NCBI RefSeq assembly: GCF_004027225.2
Contig: NC_044277.2
Span: 90,036,283 to 90,100,282, forward strand
Source of the DNA: Strigops habroptila
Taxonomy: Eukaryota; Chordata; Aves; Psittaciformes; Psittacidae
Length of the DNA stretch: 64,000 bases
Reading direction: 5' to 3'
Under the pieces are notes generated by a model that was given only the letters and a program-made list of their open reading frames with translations, was not told the DNA's origin and did no database searches. Positions 1 to 26,722 of this stretch are shown in pieces; positions within the stretch are counted from its first letter, which is position 1, and every line of letters begins with the position of its first letter. A program made the position numbers and the translations under genes.

Positions 1-2162
1 AGGTGGTACTAGGGGACATTTCACACCAGCACAGAAATCAGGCCTGAAAATCGCACCCACCCACAGCATCTCCTGAACACATAAAGCAACAGTAGCTTCA
101 GAAGATGGACGTGACTTAATGACATTTAAAAAACAGCTAAAACAAAGTCACTTTCTGGTTTTGGAGGATAATGTATTCCTAATTACCAGCTTTTATCTGA
201 CCGAGGCCTTCAGCCTGCCTGGCTTCTCTGAAGGTGGGTTGCTGGGCTGAGAGGTGAGGAGGAGAAAAGAAAGACATCTTATGCCAAGTACAAAAGTGAA
301 TGGCCATAACTAAGTATTATATATAACCCCTTGGCTGCTTGCAGTTCTACCCTGACTCTGTGTGGGCTCTGCTTAGCACTGTGTCCCTCTGGCTTAATCT
401 TACAAGGATTTATTAGTGGCTCTATTTCTGAAACTAGGCATTTGCAGGACAAGCTCCTCCAGAATGAAATTGCTAGAGGAGCAATTGCTAGAAGAGAATC
501 CAGCCCAGTAGGGACAGGAACTGTTGAAAGAGGAAAAATATATTTATCAGTGTATGTATTCCAGTTACTGTTTTAAAAGCCATTTGTGACTCCCTGCTGT
601 CTTCTGGTTTTACTCCAGTATTAGTTTCCTTCCTCCTGAAAATGGAAGCAGTATTTTTGTTAAAGTGGCATTTAAAGATCAGCATCGTATTGCAGAACAT
701 CGTAACATCGACTGGCTGTTTGTCCTCTTTGGTGGCGATTTCTCAGTCCTGTGAAGTCAGTGAGCAGTTGTGACAGACCTCTCAGCTCTACTGCCCTGAG
801 CAGCAGAAACCTGGCGTCCAGCCTAGCCTTCCTCACCTGCTCAGAGACATCTGTGGTCTCTGAACATTAGGTCTTGTTTCTGTGTGGGGAAAGCCTCAAT
901 TTTTAATGCATTAGTTTGAAACATTGCATCTCCTCCACTGTGCGCAGACTTCCACTGGGTTAAGGCCTCCTTATATTATTTTTGGCTGGTCCCAGCCGGT
1001 TAGTGAGAGTGCTGACCTGTGCTTTCATGGCTGAAGAAGTTAAGGCTGGAGGTTTGTTACTGCCACTCTGCCAGAGGTGCCTGCTTCTCCCAGAGGATCA
1101 GCGAAGGGAAACATGGGATTCCTCCTTGGGTTTAATTCAGTCCAAAGTTGGACAATTTAAATCAAGCCGCCTATTCCAAACTGGCCTTTGAAGTCCATAA
1201 TGTCCCCTGCAGAGAGTTATTCCTGCCTGAGCTAGTCCTGTCTGAGTGAAAACTGGATCACACCAGAGGTACAGGGCACTTGTTGGAAAAGCTGATGAGT
1301 TGTGTTCGCTCTCCTTTGTTACGCACAGGCGGCATGATTGGAGTAAGGAGCAGTTCAGCTGTCGACAAAGCAGAAGAAACAGATCCTGACTGATTGAGGA
1401 GCTGAGTACCTAGAAACCTGGGCTCTTAGTGGTTTCAGTAAAGTGCAATGCAAAGACATGCATGACAGCCTGCTCCTAAGTTGAAGAAGAGTTAGTATAC
1501 TCAAATGTTACTGTCTTCTTGAGGGATAATGTTTGAGACTTGCCCTGAAATGAACTTGTAACATGATCTTTTGGCTTAATGTTGAAAGTGAATTGCCCGA
1601 GGATGTGCTTTTGTGCTCCAGTGTGTTGTGAAGGCTCATGATGAAGGACACTCACTCCTTACTCTGCTCAGGTCTTGGGAAGTTGCAGATTTTTCCTGGC
1701 ACCCCTGATTCTGATATTTTTTTTTCCATTTTCTCCAGAGAGGAGCTGCAAGAAATACTCTGTGAATGGAAAAAAAAATAAAAAATATATGTTTCTCTTC
1801 CAACCACTGACCTTGCATCCTCGCAGAATCCAACTGTATCGTAGCTGAACCCCCTGAGGCCACCAGGCCTGTGGGCAGGGAGATAACAGTTTCTGAAGAG
1901 CTGGCTTGCTGCCTGGCCCTGCTAGAGAGTGACACACATGAAGAGGTGCCAACACAGGGAAAGGAAGGAGGCTGTAGATGTTTTATGAAGTGTGTGAAGA
2001 AGTGTGGTAGCTAAGGATTGAGGAAGTTCACCAGCCCCAGAGGGACATGCTGTGCATCAGAGAGGTCCTGAAACATTAATATACTGATGGAGAGGCTTAT
2101 TTTGTTGCATACTGTGCATGCCTGATGAGTCCACAGTTAAGATCCTTGTAAATCTTTTACAG
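1..2162 (+). other. PHACTR1: PHACTR1 intron, right part
   Basis: This is non-coding sequence ending in a good acceptor (cttttacag) directly before the exon at 2163. I looked for the upstream exon carrying the previous RPEL motif and did not see it, so it must lie left of the window. No recognisable repeat, RNA gene or other exon is visible. Open frames here are short and unlike known proteins. Confidence 0.7.
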
Positions 2163-16821
<14,659 letters not shown>

Positions 16822-16958
16822 CAGTTCAATTCTACCTGACTACTATGCCATCTTCAAAACATAACTATAAGGAACCATAAGTGCTGGTATTATTCACTTC
16901 CCCGTTACGTACAATGTAAATCTTCTGAACTGCCTTTTAAAAAAAAGAAGAGTAGAAA

Positions 16959-16968
16959 AATAAATAAA
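16959..16968 (+). terminator. PHACTR1: Candidate proximal PHACTR1 poly(A) signal
   Basis: Overlapping AATAAATAAA lies 138 bases after the stop codon, followed by an A-rich then mixed stretch. It would give a very short 3'UTR if used. Confidence 0.4.
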
Positions 16969-19900
16969 TATTAAAAAAAGAAAAATTGTATTTACATGTG
17001 ATGGGTACTGCAGCATCATCAGACCTGCTGGTTCAAGCTTCAGTAACAGAAAATACCCCTGGTGGGAATCGTGCCAAGACTTGGCATCTATGTATAAGAC
17101 TTTCCTGGCATGTGGATTTGCCATACATGTTCAAGCTCAGCTGGTGGTGCATCTATTTCGTCTTCAGGCACCCCTCATCCTGACAAGCCTCTGTCATCAA
17201 CTCTAGAGAGCCCTGAGATGGCATTCAGGGAAGCACTGGCCTGGGTGAAGTCTCCAAAAGACGAGCACCTATGACACTACAGCACTTAAACCAAACACTC
17301 CTTTCAGGCTGCAAGCACCTTACGGGGACAATGAAGGAGCAAAACTACTCTATGGGCCAGCCCATCTGTGAATACCATCTGACTAGAAAGGCTTTTCTTT
17401 CCCTGGAGAAGTTTATGGCCAGTCAATAGGCATTGTTCAGCTCCCAAGCAGAAAAAGGCGTCAGCTGTGAAGAACAGGACACCCTACTGAAGGCTGGTTC
17501 AGTTCTACCAACTGTTTATTTGTCATCTCTGATTTTCTAAACCCAGTTGTGAACCCATCAGCAGTAACGACAAGAATGTTGAGGACAGACAAGCAAAACC
17601 CATCTCTTCATGGTCACTGCATGGCATTCGCTCAGCTTGTAGTTTGTTTTTACACCCAAGCCTCGTGACTGTGTGAGAGCCGACACGCACATGTGGCAGC
17701 AAGGCTGGGATTTGCACCGGCTCTGCAGAGGGACATGTGATAGAAGGAACTGAGGATTCGGTGAGCAATATCTATCCTCGCTGTATCAGGTGTTTCAAGA
17801 ACTGATCCTAAACTCACACTGAGAAAAGCGTGACAGATTGTGTTACCTGACCTAACAAAAGGAGTGTGGTGCATTGGTATGGATGGTGGGACTTGTCACT
17901 GGCACTCACAGCTGGGGCATAAGGACAGCAATTCAGAAGTGTTCTGGTTTGGTTTTAATTTATTTTTATTATAGTGGTTTAGCACACAAACTGACCAAGT
18001 GAAGCTCAGAGAGCGGGTCACTCTGGGCCTGGTTTACCTGCCAATTACAACACATGCTTAACACTAAGAAAGCATGGAAACAGCCTCACTGAATTCAACA
18101 ACATGTCTGACAGGCTTAATTGAAGCTGAACACATTCAAGTGCTTTTCTGAACTTAGGCCAGCACCTTCCAGAATCAAGTCCTTAACTAGTATAACGCCA
18201 GCAAGCTGGGGCAAACATTGTCTAGAAATCCTTTCCAGCTCTTACAAGCAACTATTATGCCATTGTTTGGGTCAGTGGCCCAAAGCACTGTAGCAACTTT
18301 AAGAAGCTCCAGATTATTACTTCAGGACACCTTTTTTCTTCCCTAATAGCTATGTTGCTTTGACAGTTTGAACGGAGAGGCCAAAGTTTTTTACTATAGT
18401 ATTCCTATTAATTATTCTGTTTGGGTTTGGGGTTTTTTTCCCTTTCTTACTGTCTTCCATGTACCTACCCGCCCTCTGTGCTCCCTCTCTACCTCCCCTG
18501 ATGAAATGCTAACATTGGCCCTTCACTGAGCATGGGCTGAGAAGCCTCTCGCACCTGAGCATTTAGTGGCCAATGCTGCTGCACAGTGCCAATAGTCTTG
18601 CCTCTTCTGAGGCCTCCACCTCATTCCTCTGGGGGAAGGAGTAAAGCAAAAGGACCTGCTCTGGCACCTATCCTGCCCAAACACTGGCAGTGTGGCTAAA
18701 GCACTCCATTTACATTTAGTGATGGTTCTCGATACCTCATGGATTTACCCTCCGTCGAGAAACAAGTGAAAACATTTCTTTCTCATCTGTGGCCATCTTT
18801 GCAATGCTGTACATTATCAGCTATTAAGAATTGGCTTGTAGGATAGTGTAGGATAGAAGATGCTACAAAGGAAGTAAAAACTAGCTGGTTTCTCGTGCCT
18901 GATGTGATACACTTCCCAGACCGGGTAATGACTTCCAAAGAAGTACACAGTGATTTCTCTATCACCAGCTCACAGCTGCTTTAGTTCATCTTTAATGTGC
19001 AATGTTATCAGCTCAGTGCAGCAAAGACAAAGCACTTACTTACATACCAGCCAGGAACATACTGCTATGGGTTAATCTTCATGAAAACCTGGGGTTCATG
19101 TTTTTAAATTCATTCACATACGCATACAAACACAAGAAGACTGCATCACAGCTTTCAAAAAGGAAAACAAAACCCTGTGCTTTTGACTACAAATACATTG
19201 TATTAGGAAAGGGCTCTGCAATATAACTGTTTTGAAGAGCAACAAGCCCTCATGTTCTCAGTATGGATCCAATACCTGCCCTGGCATCATTAGCTTAGAC
19301 ATTCTGTGTGAAAGGGGAAGGGAAGCCATTTAAGGAGCAGCAGTGACAGAAATCACAGGACTCAGCAGGCTGGTGGGAGGAAAAGGTGAGATCTTTTCTT
19401 TTTCTTTTCTTCATTTATGGTTAGAATGAAGAGGAAAGAGGTGGAGGAGAGTCCCCAGGGGAATGGGTAGTCTGTGCGCAGTTTGGGGCCTACCACTGTC
19501 CCTTGTGGGTATGGATCCCAGCAGTGCCCACGCCTGCCTGTCTGGTAGCCTAATAAATAAACCCCAGGACACTGGTTGAGGCATGTATCTGCCAAGTCCT
19601 GGGTGAGGGCCAGACGTTCCCCAGCACCCTGCCTTCATCTGGATGGGCCTGAGGTACGTCCCTGCTGACCACTTGGCAAGTTGTCACTCTCATCCTGCCT
19701 CAGGATTCATGCTGTCCCCAGGGCAGCTACTTGCAGCAATGCCTTTTCCTTTTGTTTTCAATTTATGTTAACTCCTGGCTGAGCAGACACCAGGACACAG
19801 TGGAAGCACTGCCGTATTTCTCCCAAATTGGAAGTAGAGCTTATTACTGAAAAGGGAAAGGGGGAGGAGTAAGAAGCCATAAAAAGTGTTTGGCACCATA

Positions 19901-21499
19901 GTAAGCATCGCAGAACTGGCACTTCATCTGGTTTTAGATTCACTGGCTCTGGGTATTTTGCAAAGTCAACCTTTGGCAAAGCACTCTTCAGCAACCCGAA
20001 CACTGGGTTTGCATACCCATCTCCGGCATCCATGGGAAGTTGGAAGCACACTGGGGAAAGCTAGTCCTTTATTTAAAATCTGTTTTCTTGAGCACTTGTC
20101 TTCTCATCTGTGGAAGCCATCTCTATCACAGCAAAGTAGCTATGTTCTGTTGGGGTGAAGAAGAAACCAACAAGCAGTCATGATTTCCCCCCTTTCAGCC
20201 TGGATTATGTGTAGGACATACAGATGATGGCATTCCTGCTAAGATTCTGTTAACACTGCAGTTAACACCAGTCAGCCTCATTCCTATTAGCAGGAGATTA
20301 ATAGTAGTAATAAAGACATTACATCAGGTTTAGAGAATGGAAAAATCAACGCAGAACAAAACTGGCTACTCCAGTCATCCATCTCCAGGGCTGATAATGG
20401 AGATGATAATATTGTAGAGTCAAGGAAGAAAAACATTTGATTATAATCTACCAAATCCTGATGGGTTATTTGTACTTAAAATGTGCAAGTATTGTGACAT
20501 CTGTTCTACAGCCTGTGTAAAGATGAAGTGGAAACGGGGGGAGCTGGGGAAGTGGTGGGGATTGGAAAAGCTACTCCAAAATGTCTAGAGAAAAGTTTTG
20601 ATTGTTTGAAAAAAAGCAATGGTGAGGAAACACGATGGTAGCATCACCCTCCCACCTGCACCCTCGCCAGGAAGGACCTGGCACTGTATTTATGGCTAAT
20701 GGGGAGGGTGTCGGTGTTGCAGCTTTTCCCCAACCCTACGCCCCGCTGGTTACATACTTGCAAGCTGAAGTGTCAGGCTGCAGGTTTGCTAGGACAGGCT
20801 CAGGCCAGCTTTTGTGTCTAGACGATTCCTTGTGTGCACTGTGGACATTACTGGAGGAGGACAGGGAAGGGGGGAATGGAATTTAATAGACTTTGTTTAA
20901 CTGAAGCAATTTAGTGAGCCTATTAAACATCTTTCAGCCTAATACTTCCACGTAATCACAGCACTCTGTTATCACTGCAACTTGTCACCAAACTCACCCT
21001 TCGTTATTTCTACAGTGCCGTCTGTGCTGTGGAAACACTACAAACCCACAGAGGGGGAGCACGTCCAACATGCCTAGCGAAAGCTTGCACTCATAGAAAT
21101 AGATGGGCGAGATGGAAACCCACAGTTAGTTACACGTGAACGAGGGGCTCCCTAATGTGCCTGCAAATAAAATCACTTTGTATAAATAGCCATGGGAGAT
21201 GACTAGGCTAGTAAAAAATCAGGAAAGAAAAAGGGGACAAATGATTTTTCCCAGGTGTTCAGTCTGCTCGAGCTTGGAACAACTTCTGTAAACAAAGAGG
21301 AGGTGATGGGCACATTACCTGTGTTCCCATGTGTCTCAGTTACTCCTGCACCAGTTGCATTTTCCAGTTGATATCCAAGTGTATGTATATAGTTTGTCTT
21401 TGTATAGGAGTGAGTGTGGTGGCTGTTAATCGTGCTCTTCCAGTATTGTAATTTAACAGATTATGGCTGTATGAAAATGATGTAAATAACTAGAAAAAA

Positions 21500-21505
21500 A
21501 TTAAA
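21500..21505 (+). terminator. PHACTR1: Candidate distal PHACTR1 poly(A) signal
   Basis: ATTAAA is followed by T- and GT-rich sequence (gttttgtac and later tgtttgtctctg), a plausible downstream element. Confidence 0.4.
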
Positions 21506-21525
21506 CTGGATCTCTATGTCCTAGG

Positions 21526-24500
21526 TTTTGTACATACTGAAACTGCATGGTATTTAAATTATTGTTTGTCTCTGATGTATGCAGTTTCTTAAAAAAAATT
21601 CATTTAAGAAAAAGCATTCCTGTGCCTGCGTATTTTATCACCCTCTGTCCCAGTGACTGATAGTGTAACAGAGGGATGCAGTCAAGGATAGCAGCCCTCC
21701 TGCTGCCAGCCAGGCTCAGCACTGCAGCCTGACAGCTGCAGCTACACAGTGCATGCCCACGACATGCTCACACCTCAGCAGGAAGCAAAGCAGAAGAGCA
21801 AAACTTACCAGAGCAGATCGAGGGGACATCATATCAACCAAGCCACTAGTGCTGTCTCGTGAGCTGGATCACTGCAGGTGTGTGAAGGCAGACAACTGGT
21901 ACCTCAGCTGCTTAAGTTGTATCCAGCACCAGCCTAGTAAAGGAACAAAACCAACAGTCTGCACTAGACATATGCTCACACCCCCCCAACACAACCTAAA
22001 CCCAACTCACCTCTCCTTTCCCTGTTCACAAGTCTTTGTCCACTATGCAGCACCCTGTGGTTACCACAATCATCACTGAGCAGTACGAGCAAGTGCTGTT
22101 TAGAGCAAAGGAGCCATACCTGCACATCCACCTACATTCATACCACCTTTTCATCTTTTTACTTTCCTCAATAGCTTCCATGGTAGCACAGCATTTCAGG
22201 CTGTGACAAGCTGCAGCCTCTGTGTAGTGAAAGGGTAAAGAAAAACCACCTTCACCAGGATAAGTATGTACCTTCAAACAGTCCCACTAGCAGCCTGCAG
22301 AAAGCACAGAAGGTAACAGTGCTGCACAGGCTGTTTAGTTTTCCTAACTGATGGTGCAAAAACTCAGACCCCAAAGAAACAACCAGCACCAGCATCCTCA
22401 CTGTAATTGGCAGGTGGGAGCCGTTCCCCTCCTCTGATGCACACAGGCTTCCCACTACACAAAAATGAAAGGTCCATATACTTTAACTGACCAAATTCTT
22501 TGTTTCCTTTTGGATAAGTTTTCACTGACCTACTGTGTCTTCAGTAAAGTCCATGTAATTCCCAGCAATCAAATTGCTATCTAACGCCACCTTTAGGCTG
22601 GAAACAGAGGAGGCTGAAAAAAAACCACGCAATTTCCTATTAAACCCGCACAAACATACTGCTTCTTGGCAGTACCTGGCTAAGAGTTCAGTGCCCTCGG
22701 TGCAGGTATGGGGTGAGATTGCTTTGCTATCATCTTCCTCATCTCCATTTCTCCACAGCTCAGATCAAGGTTCCCTGGCAACCAAGTCCAAAACAAACAG
22801 CATGGCCATGCCCTGGTCACACAGTGGAACTGGTCTACGTGGGACAAAGCAGCCACCCTCCTCCTGAGCAGTGTGAGCTGATAGCTTCTGGTGTGCACAC
22901 CGACATCTCAACATCTGCTGAGCAGCTGTAAGGGCACAATGCAGAGGTGCAGCACCGCACCACCACCCTGCACCCAACCCAGCAAGCATTGCCTACTCAT
23001 TGTACAAAACTGCTTATAGAATTCTCCCCCAAGCGGCAGAATGCATGAAAGCTTGGCTGGTCAGTAAATTTGTGCCGCGTGGTTAGGAACTTCGGTGTTC
23101 AAAGAGACATCATCTTCAGCTGAAGTCATCCCCTGTCCCAGAAAGTTGATCTCCTATCCACAGGAACCTGCTCTCCATCACTGTTACTTTGCCAGCCTCT
23201 AAATTACTGTACTTCAGCCACTTTTGTCTCCACACTCTCAGGCTTTTCTTCCCATACTCTTAGGCCCCTTGCTAGACCTCAAATCACTCATCACTTTTCA
23301 AGCATCATCCTCTGACATCTGCCATTACTTTTCTTATCTGGAGTTTTCATCACATTTGGACATAAGCTGGAAAAGATCTGGTGCGTGCAACACAGGAGAG
23401 TACAGACGTGGCATTGCTCTAAACCCCTCTGGAAAGAAAGTACTGCTTGAGGGGAGAACTGGACCAAATTAAGCGTATTTTTCTTGTTTGCAAAGCCCAT
23501 GTAGATATTTGGCAGGGGAAGGCTTGAGGGGGGAGCTTTCACTCTCCAACATGAATGCTTCAGTGTTGTTTCTATTGTTTCCAGGCAAAAAAGAAGGGGG
23601 AAAGGGGTGGGGAATAAACCAAAAAACACTCTCAGCAGCTAGTTCTGTATGAACAAACAGGCATGCAACAAACAGTTACATGCTCTGCCGGTCAGGAAGA
23701 AATAATGTAAATAAAGACAAAATACCTCATTTTCAAGCTTCTCAAGAAAAATGAACATCAGATGACTTGTTACCACACTCCTCCTGAATGACACAGAGGT
23801 AATATAGAAAACAAATAGCAAAACAAAAAAAAAAGGTAAGCCCTTTCGTACATTACGTAGCATTGGAGGCTCAACTATGTGCAACTTCAAAACCATCCAT
23901 AAGGAACTAGTAGTCCATAGCAGATAAATAACCAAACTTGGACTGCCCACTACAACTATTTGTGTTGTTCATGTTAGCCACATACATATGCCAAACTCCA
24001 GGCTGATCACAATCGTTGGAGGCACAGACTAAGGCTGCCTAAATGGTGGATTCTGCTCTAGGCTGTATTGCCTCAGCCTCACGGTGATCGTTACATGCTG
24101 GGACAGTGAAAGCTCACATTTTGCTCTTCTGTTCTCTTCGCAAGCAGGTCTCTGAGCTAAAGCATTATGTGCAACTGTGCAGATATCACCAAAAGTTACC
24201 TGAGTGTAGGTTAGCCAGATTCACACTTTCAGTCTTTTGGGAATTCAGTAAGTTTTCTGCATAAACTGTATCCCTCATAAATCCACAGTGAAAGCTTGGA
24301 AATGGATCCATTAAGATACACACAAACATCTCTTACCAGATCAGTGAAGGAAGCATGGAGTTAAACCACTATCTATTCCCTAGAGAAATGCTCTCCTTCA
24401 GCATAGCCCAGAAGAAATAACACACTCCATTAAAGAAACACTCCTGTTCTGTGTTTGTACATGAAGCTGAAAAAGCTACACACAAACTTCAGCTGACATT

Positions 24501-26460
24501 ACAGTGGAGCAACATTTGAGGATCCATCCCACATACATTGAAATGTTTAAGTAAAACTGCTGTTGCTCATGTGGAAACGAAGATTTTTACTGTGAAGGTG
24601 ACCAAGCACTGGCACAGGTTGCTCAGAGAGGTAGTGGACTTTTTCCCTCCCTGGAGACATTCAAAAGCTGTCTGGACAAGGTCCAGGGCAACTGGCTGTA
24701 GGTGGCCCTGCTTGAGCAGGGTGTTGCACCCAATGACCTCCAGAGGTCCCTTCCAACCTCAATCCTTCTGTGATTCTGTGAAGGCAGATCTCTGTCTCTC
24801 ATCTGTGCAGCTCCAGGGCCTGCCTGTTAATGGAGAAAGGCTTTAAATTAAAAGCTAACAACCCCACAAAAAGCGTCATTTAGAGCCGTCAGTCAAACAG
24901 TGATCAGAGGAGCACTCACTGGCAAGTCTGGGAGCAATAACACTAACTGGTAATTCTAATCCTGATTCAATGCATCTCTCTTCACAGAATATGAGTTATT
25001 GATTCCCTTTCAGGACTGAAACTACTTAACACCTCCAGTGTCATCACCGCTTGGTTTTTTAATGACTAAGTAATCTGCCATCCAAAGGTCTGAATAATGT
25101 GTATGTAACTTCGGGGGTTTTGCGAATAAGCCGCGCAGCCTGAGGGAAAACTGCTCAAATGGGTACTCTCTCAGACTGCACCTGCAGCCATTACTTGAAA
25201 AACCTGTGCACTGCATGTTACAGAATTCAGTGTTGTTATTCACAGAATGTATATGCTCCTTCCTATCCACATTACCCAGCTCTCATGTCTAGACTAGAAA
25301 ACAAGCTCTCATCTGAAGTGAACTAAATGGATTACACTACAATGCAGACGCAGCAATGGCTTTCAAAGCAGACACAAACATGCTTTTTCTGAACTGGGGA
25401 AAATTAGGCATTTCAGGAACACTAACAGCAGCATCTCAGAATCCAGCACAGTTAATCTACCCATGTTTTTAGGTGCAGCCTGCACCAAGTCCCAAGCTTC
25501 CCCAGCGTATGTGCTGGAAGATAAACCTGACCTACTTTAAAAGTAAAGTTAACTTTCTAAAGCATTTCAAGTCTACACGACACTGAGTGCAAACTAAATA
25601 CACTCTTTCAAGTGCCATGAGCATAGTTGGCACATGGCATACTAAGCATCAATTTGAGACAAGTAACAGCTAAGCAACACATTTTTATATACAATTCCCT
25701 GGTCTATGCAAGATGTAGAAACAGGATTTTACACTTTTACAAGAAAAAGATCAGTTCTCCAGCAAATCTCTATCTATGGCTAATCACACTACTTTTACTG
25801 ACATAATGAGTTACATTTCTGTGCTAAATTTGTTTTGAAATCTAAACCAAACAAGAATCAAATTACAACTTCGAGCTAAGCATTCAACAGAGGCAGTGTT
25901 TATTACTGACCTGTAATTCTGAATCATATTGACTTGGCGCACTGATTTTCTCCATACCTGCCTAAAGGTACATTTTGGGACAAGACAGATCCACTATTCT
26001 ACAGCATCTTACATGAAGAACAAAGGAGGAAGTACAGCCATAGAGAGCTGGCTGACAACAAAAAGAAAGTATTTTAGGTCACTTCAGAAAAGCGTGTCGC
26101 CCTGGGTCACTGTGATGACCTCTACCTCAAACTTAGGATGCCTCTTCCTGAACATTTACCTGAAATTTTACAGTACTAACAGAGCACATTTTTACATTTC
26201 TAGCAAAGGCATGTTTATTCACCAATGAGTTCCAGCACACTAACATTTAGTAAATTCACCTTATAACACCTTCAAGTAGTAACCAGTTATATCAAGTATA
26301 AATTGGCATACAAAAACATTTTTAAGTTACAAGTCTATTTACCTTGCTTCAAGAGTCATATTTACTTCCCCAAAAGGCAGTGCACACACTGTGCAATCAG
26401 AACACTATAGCTGGCTGGCCAGGAAACGCTCTGGACATGATCACACCGCCACTAGGTATC
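21526..26460. other. Intergenic spacer between the convergent PHACTR1 and TBC1D7 3' ends
   Basis: No exon of either gene is recognised here. One CR1 fragment (24580-24783) is present. The remainder looks unique. The two genes are convergent, so the spacer may hold either gene's extended 3'UTR. Confidence 0.6.
24580..24783 (+). mobile_element. CR1 LINE 3' fragment
   Basis: The sequence matches the familiar 3' end of CR1. It starts with the end of the ORF2 frame (the KHWHRLLREVV segment, equivalent to RVTKHWHRLPREVV). The 3' untranslated part follows, with gacctccagaggtcccttcc, and it ends in the ttctgtgattctgtga octamer-type tail. It is 5' truncated, as usual for CR1. Confidence 0.92.
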
Positions 26461-26635
26461 TTCACGCCATCTGTATTTATTGAAAAATATTTACATATTG
26501 ATCACCATGCTATTAGCTGCCTTAGTAGCATCTTTACATAGAAGAGGTAAAGAATAACATCACACTAGGATAGGGGAAGAATGGTAAAATGCCTTTTCAA
26601 ATGTCTTTTTTTTTCCCCCCAAGCGAAGAAAGTTC
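26461..26635 (-). other. TBC1D7: TBC1D7 3'UTR (probable)
   Basis: The sequence between the stop codon and the first exact AATAAA on the - strand (26481-26476). The resulting length of about 170-180 bases is plausible for this gene, but the cleavage site is inferred. Confidence 0.5.
26476..26481 (-). terminator. TBC1D7: Candidate TBC1D7 poly(A) signal
   Basis: AATAAA on the - strand, 155 bases past the stop. Another copy exists near 26215-26220. Confidence 0.5.
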
Positions 26636-26722
26636 TCAGGCTGAGTGTGCTGGAGTCCCACAGTGTGTGCGCCACAGATCAACAGCTTTGCTGACAATAG
26701 CATCAGTGTTATCTTGAGGAAT
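26636..26722 (-). CDS. TBC1D7: TBC1D7 terminal coding exon
   Basis: The acceptor ttttgtag precedes 28 codons and [23 protein letters not shown] and on to CGTPAHSA (residues 266-293). It contributes the last helices of the TBC domain. It corresponds to the human ending IPQDSSDAIV...HSS. Confidence 0.95.
   Translation of the reverse strand: MPQDNTDAIVSKAVDLWRTHCGTPAHSA

Larger units (their letters stand above)
16822..21525 (+). other. PHACTR1: Probable PHACTR1 3'UTR
   Basis: Unique sequence without splice-linked coding potential follows the stop codon. Candidate poly(A) signals are AATAAA at 16959-16968 (two overlapping copies), AATAAA at 21166-21171 and ATTAAA at 21500-21505. The AT-rich block at about 21370-21520, ending with the last signal, looks like a typical vertebrate 3' end. 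The distal limit is an inference; cleavage has not been shown. Confidence 0.5.
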
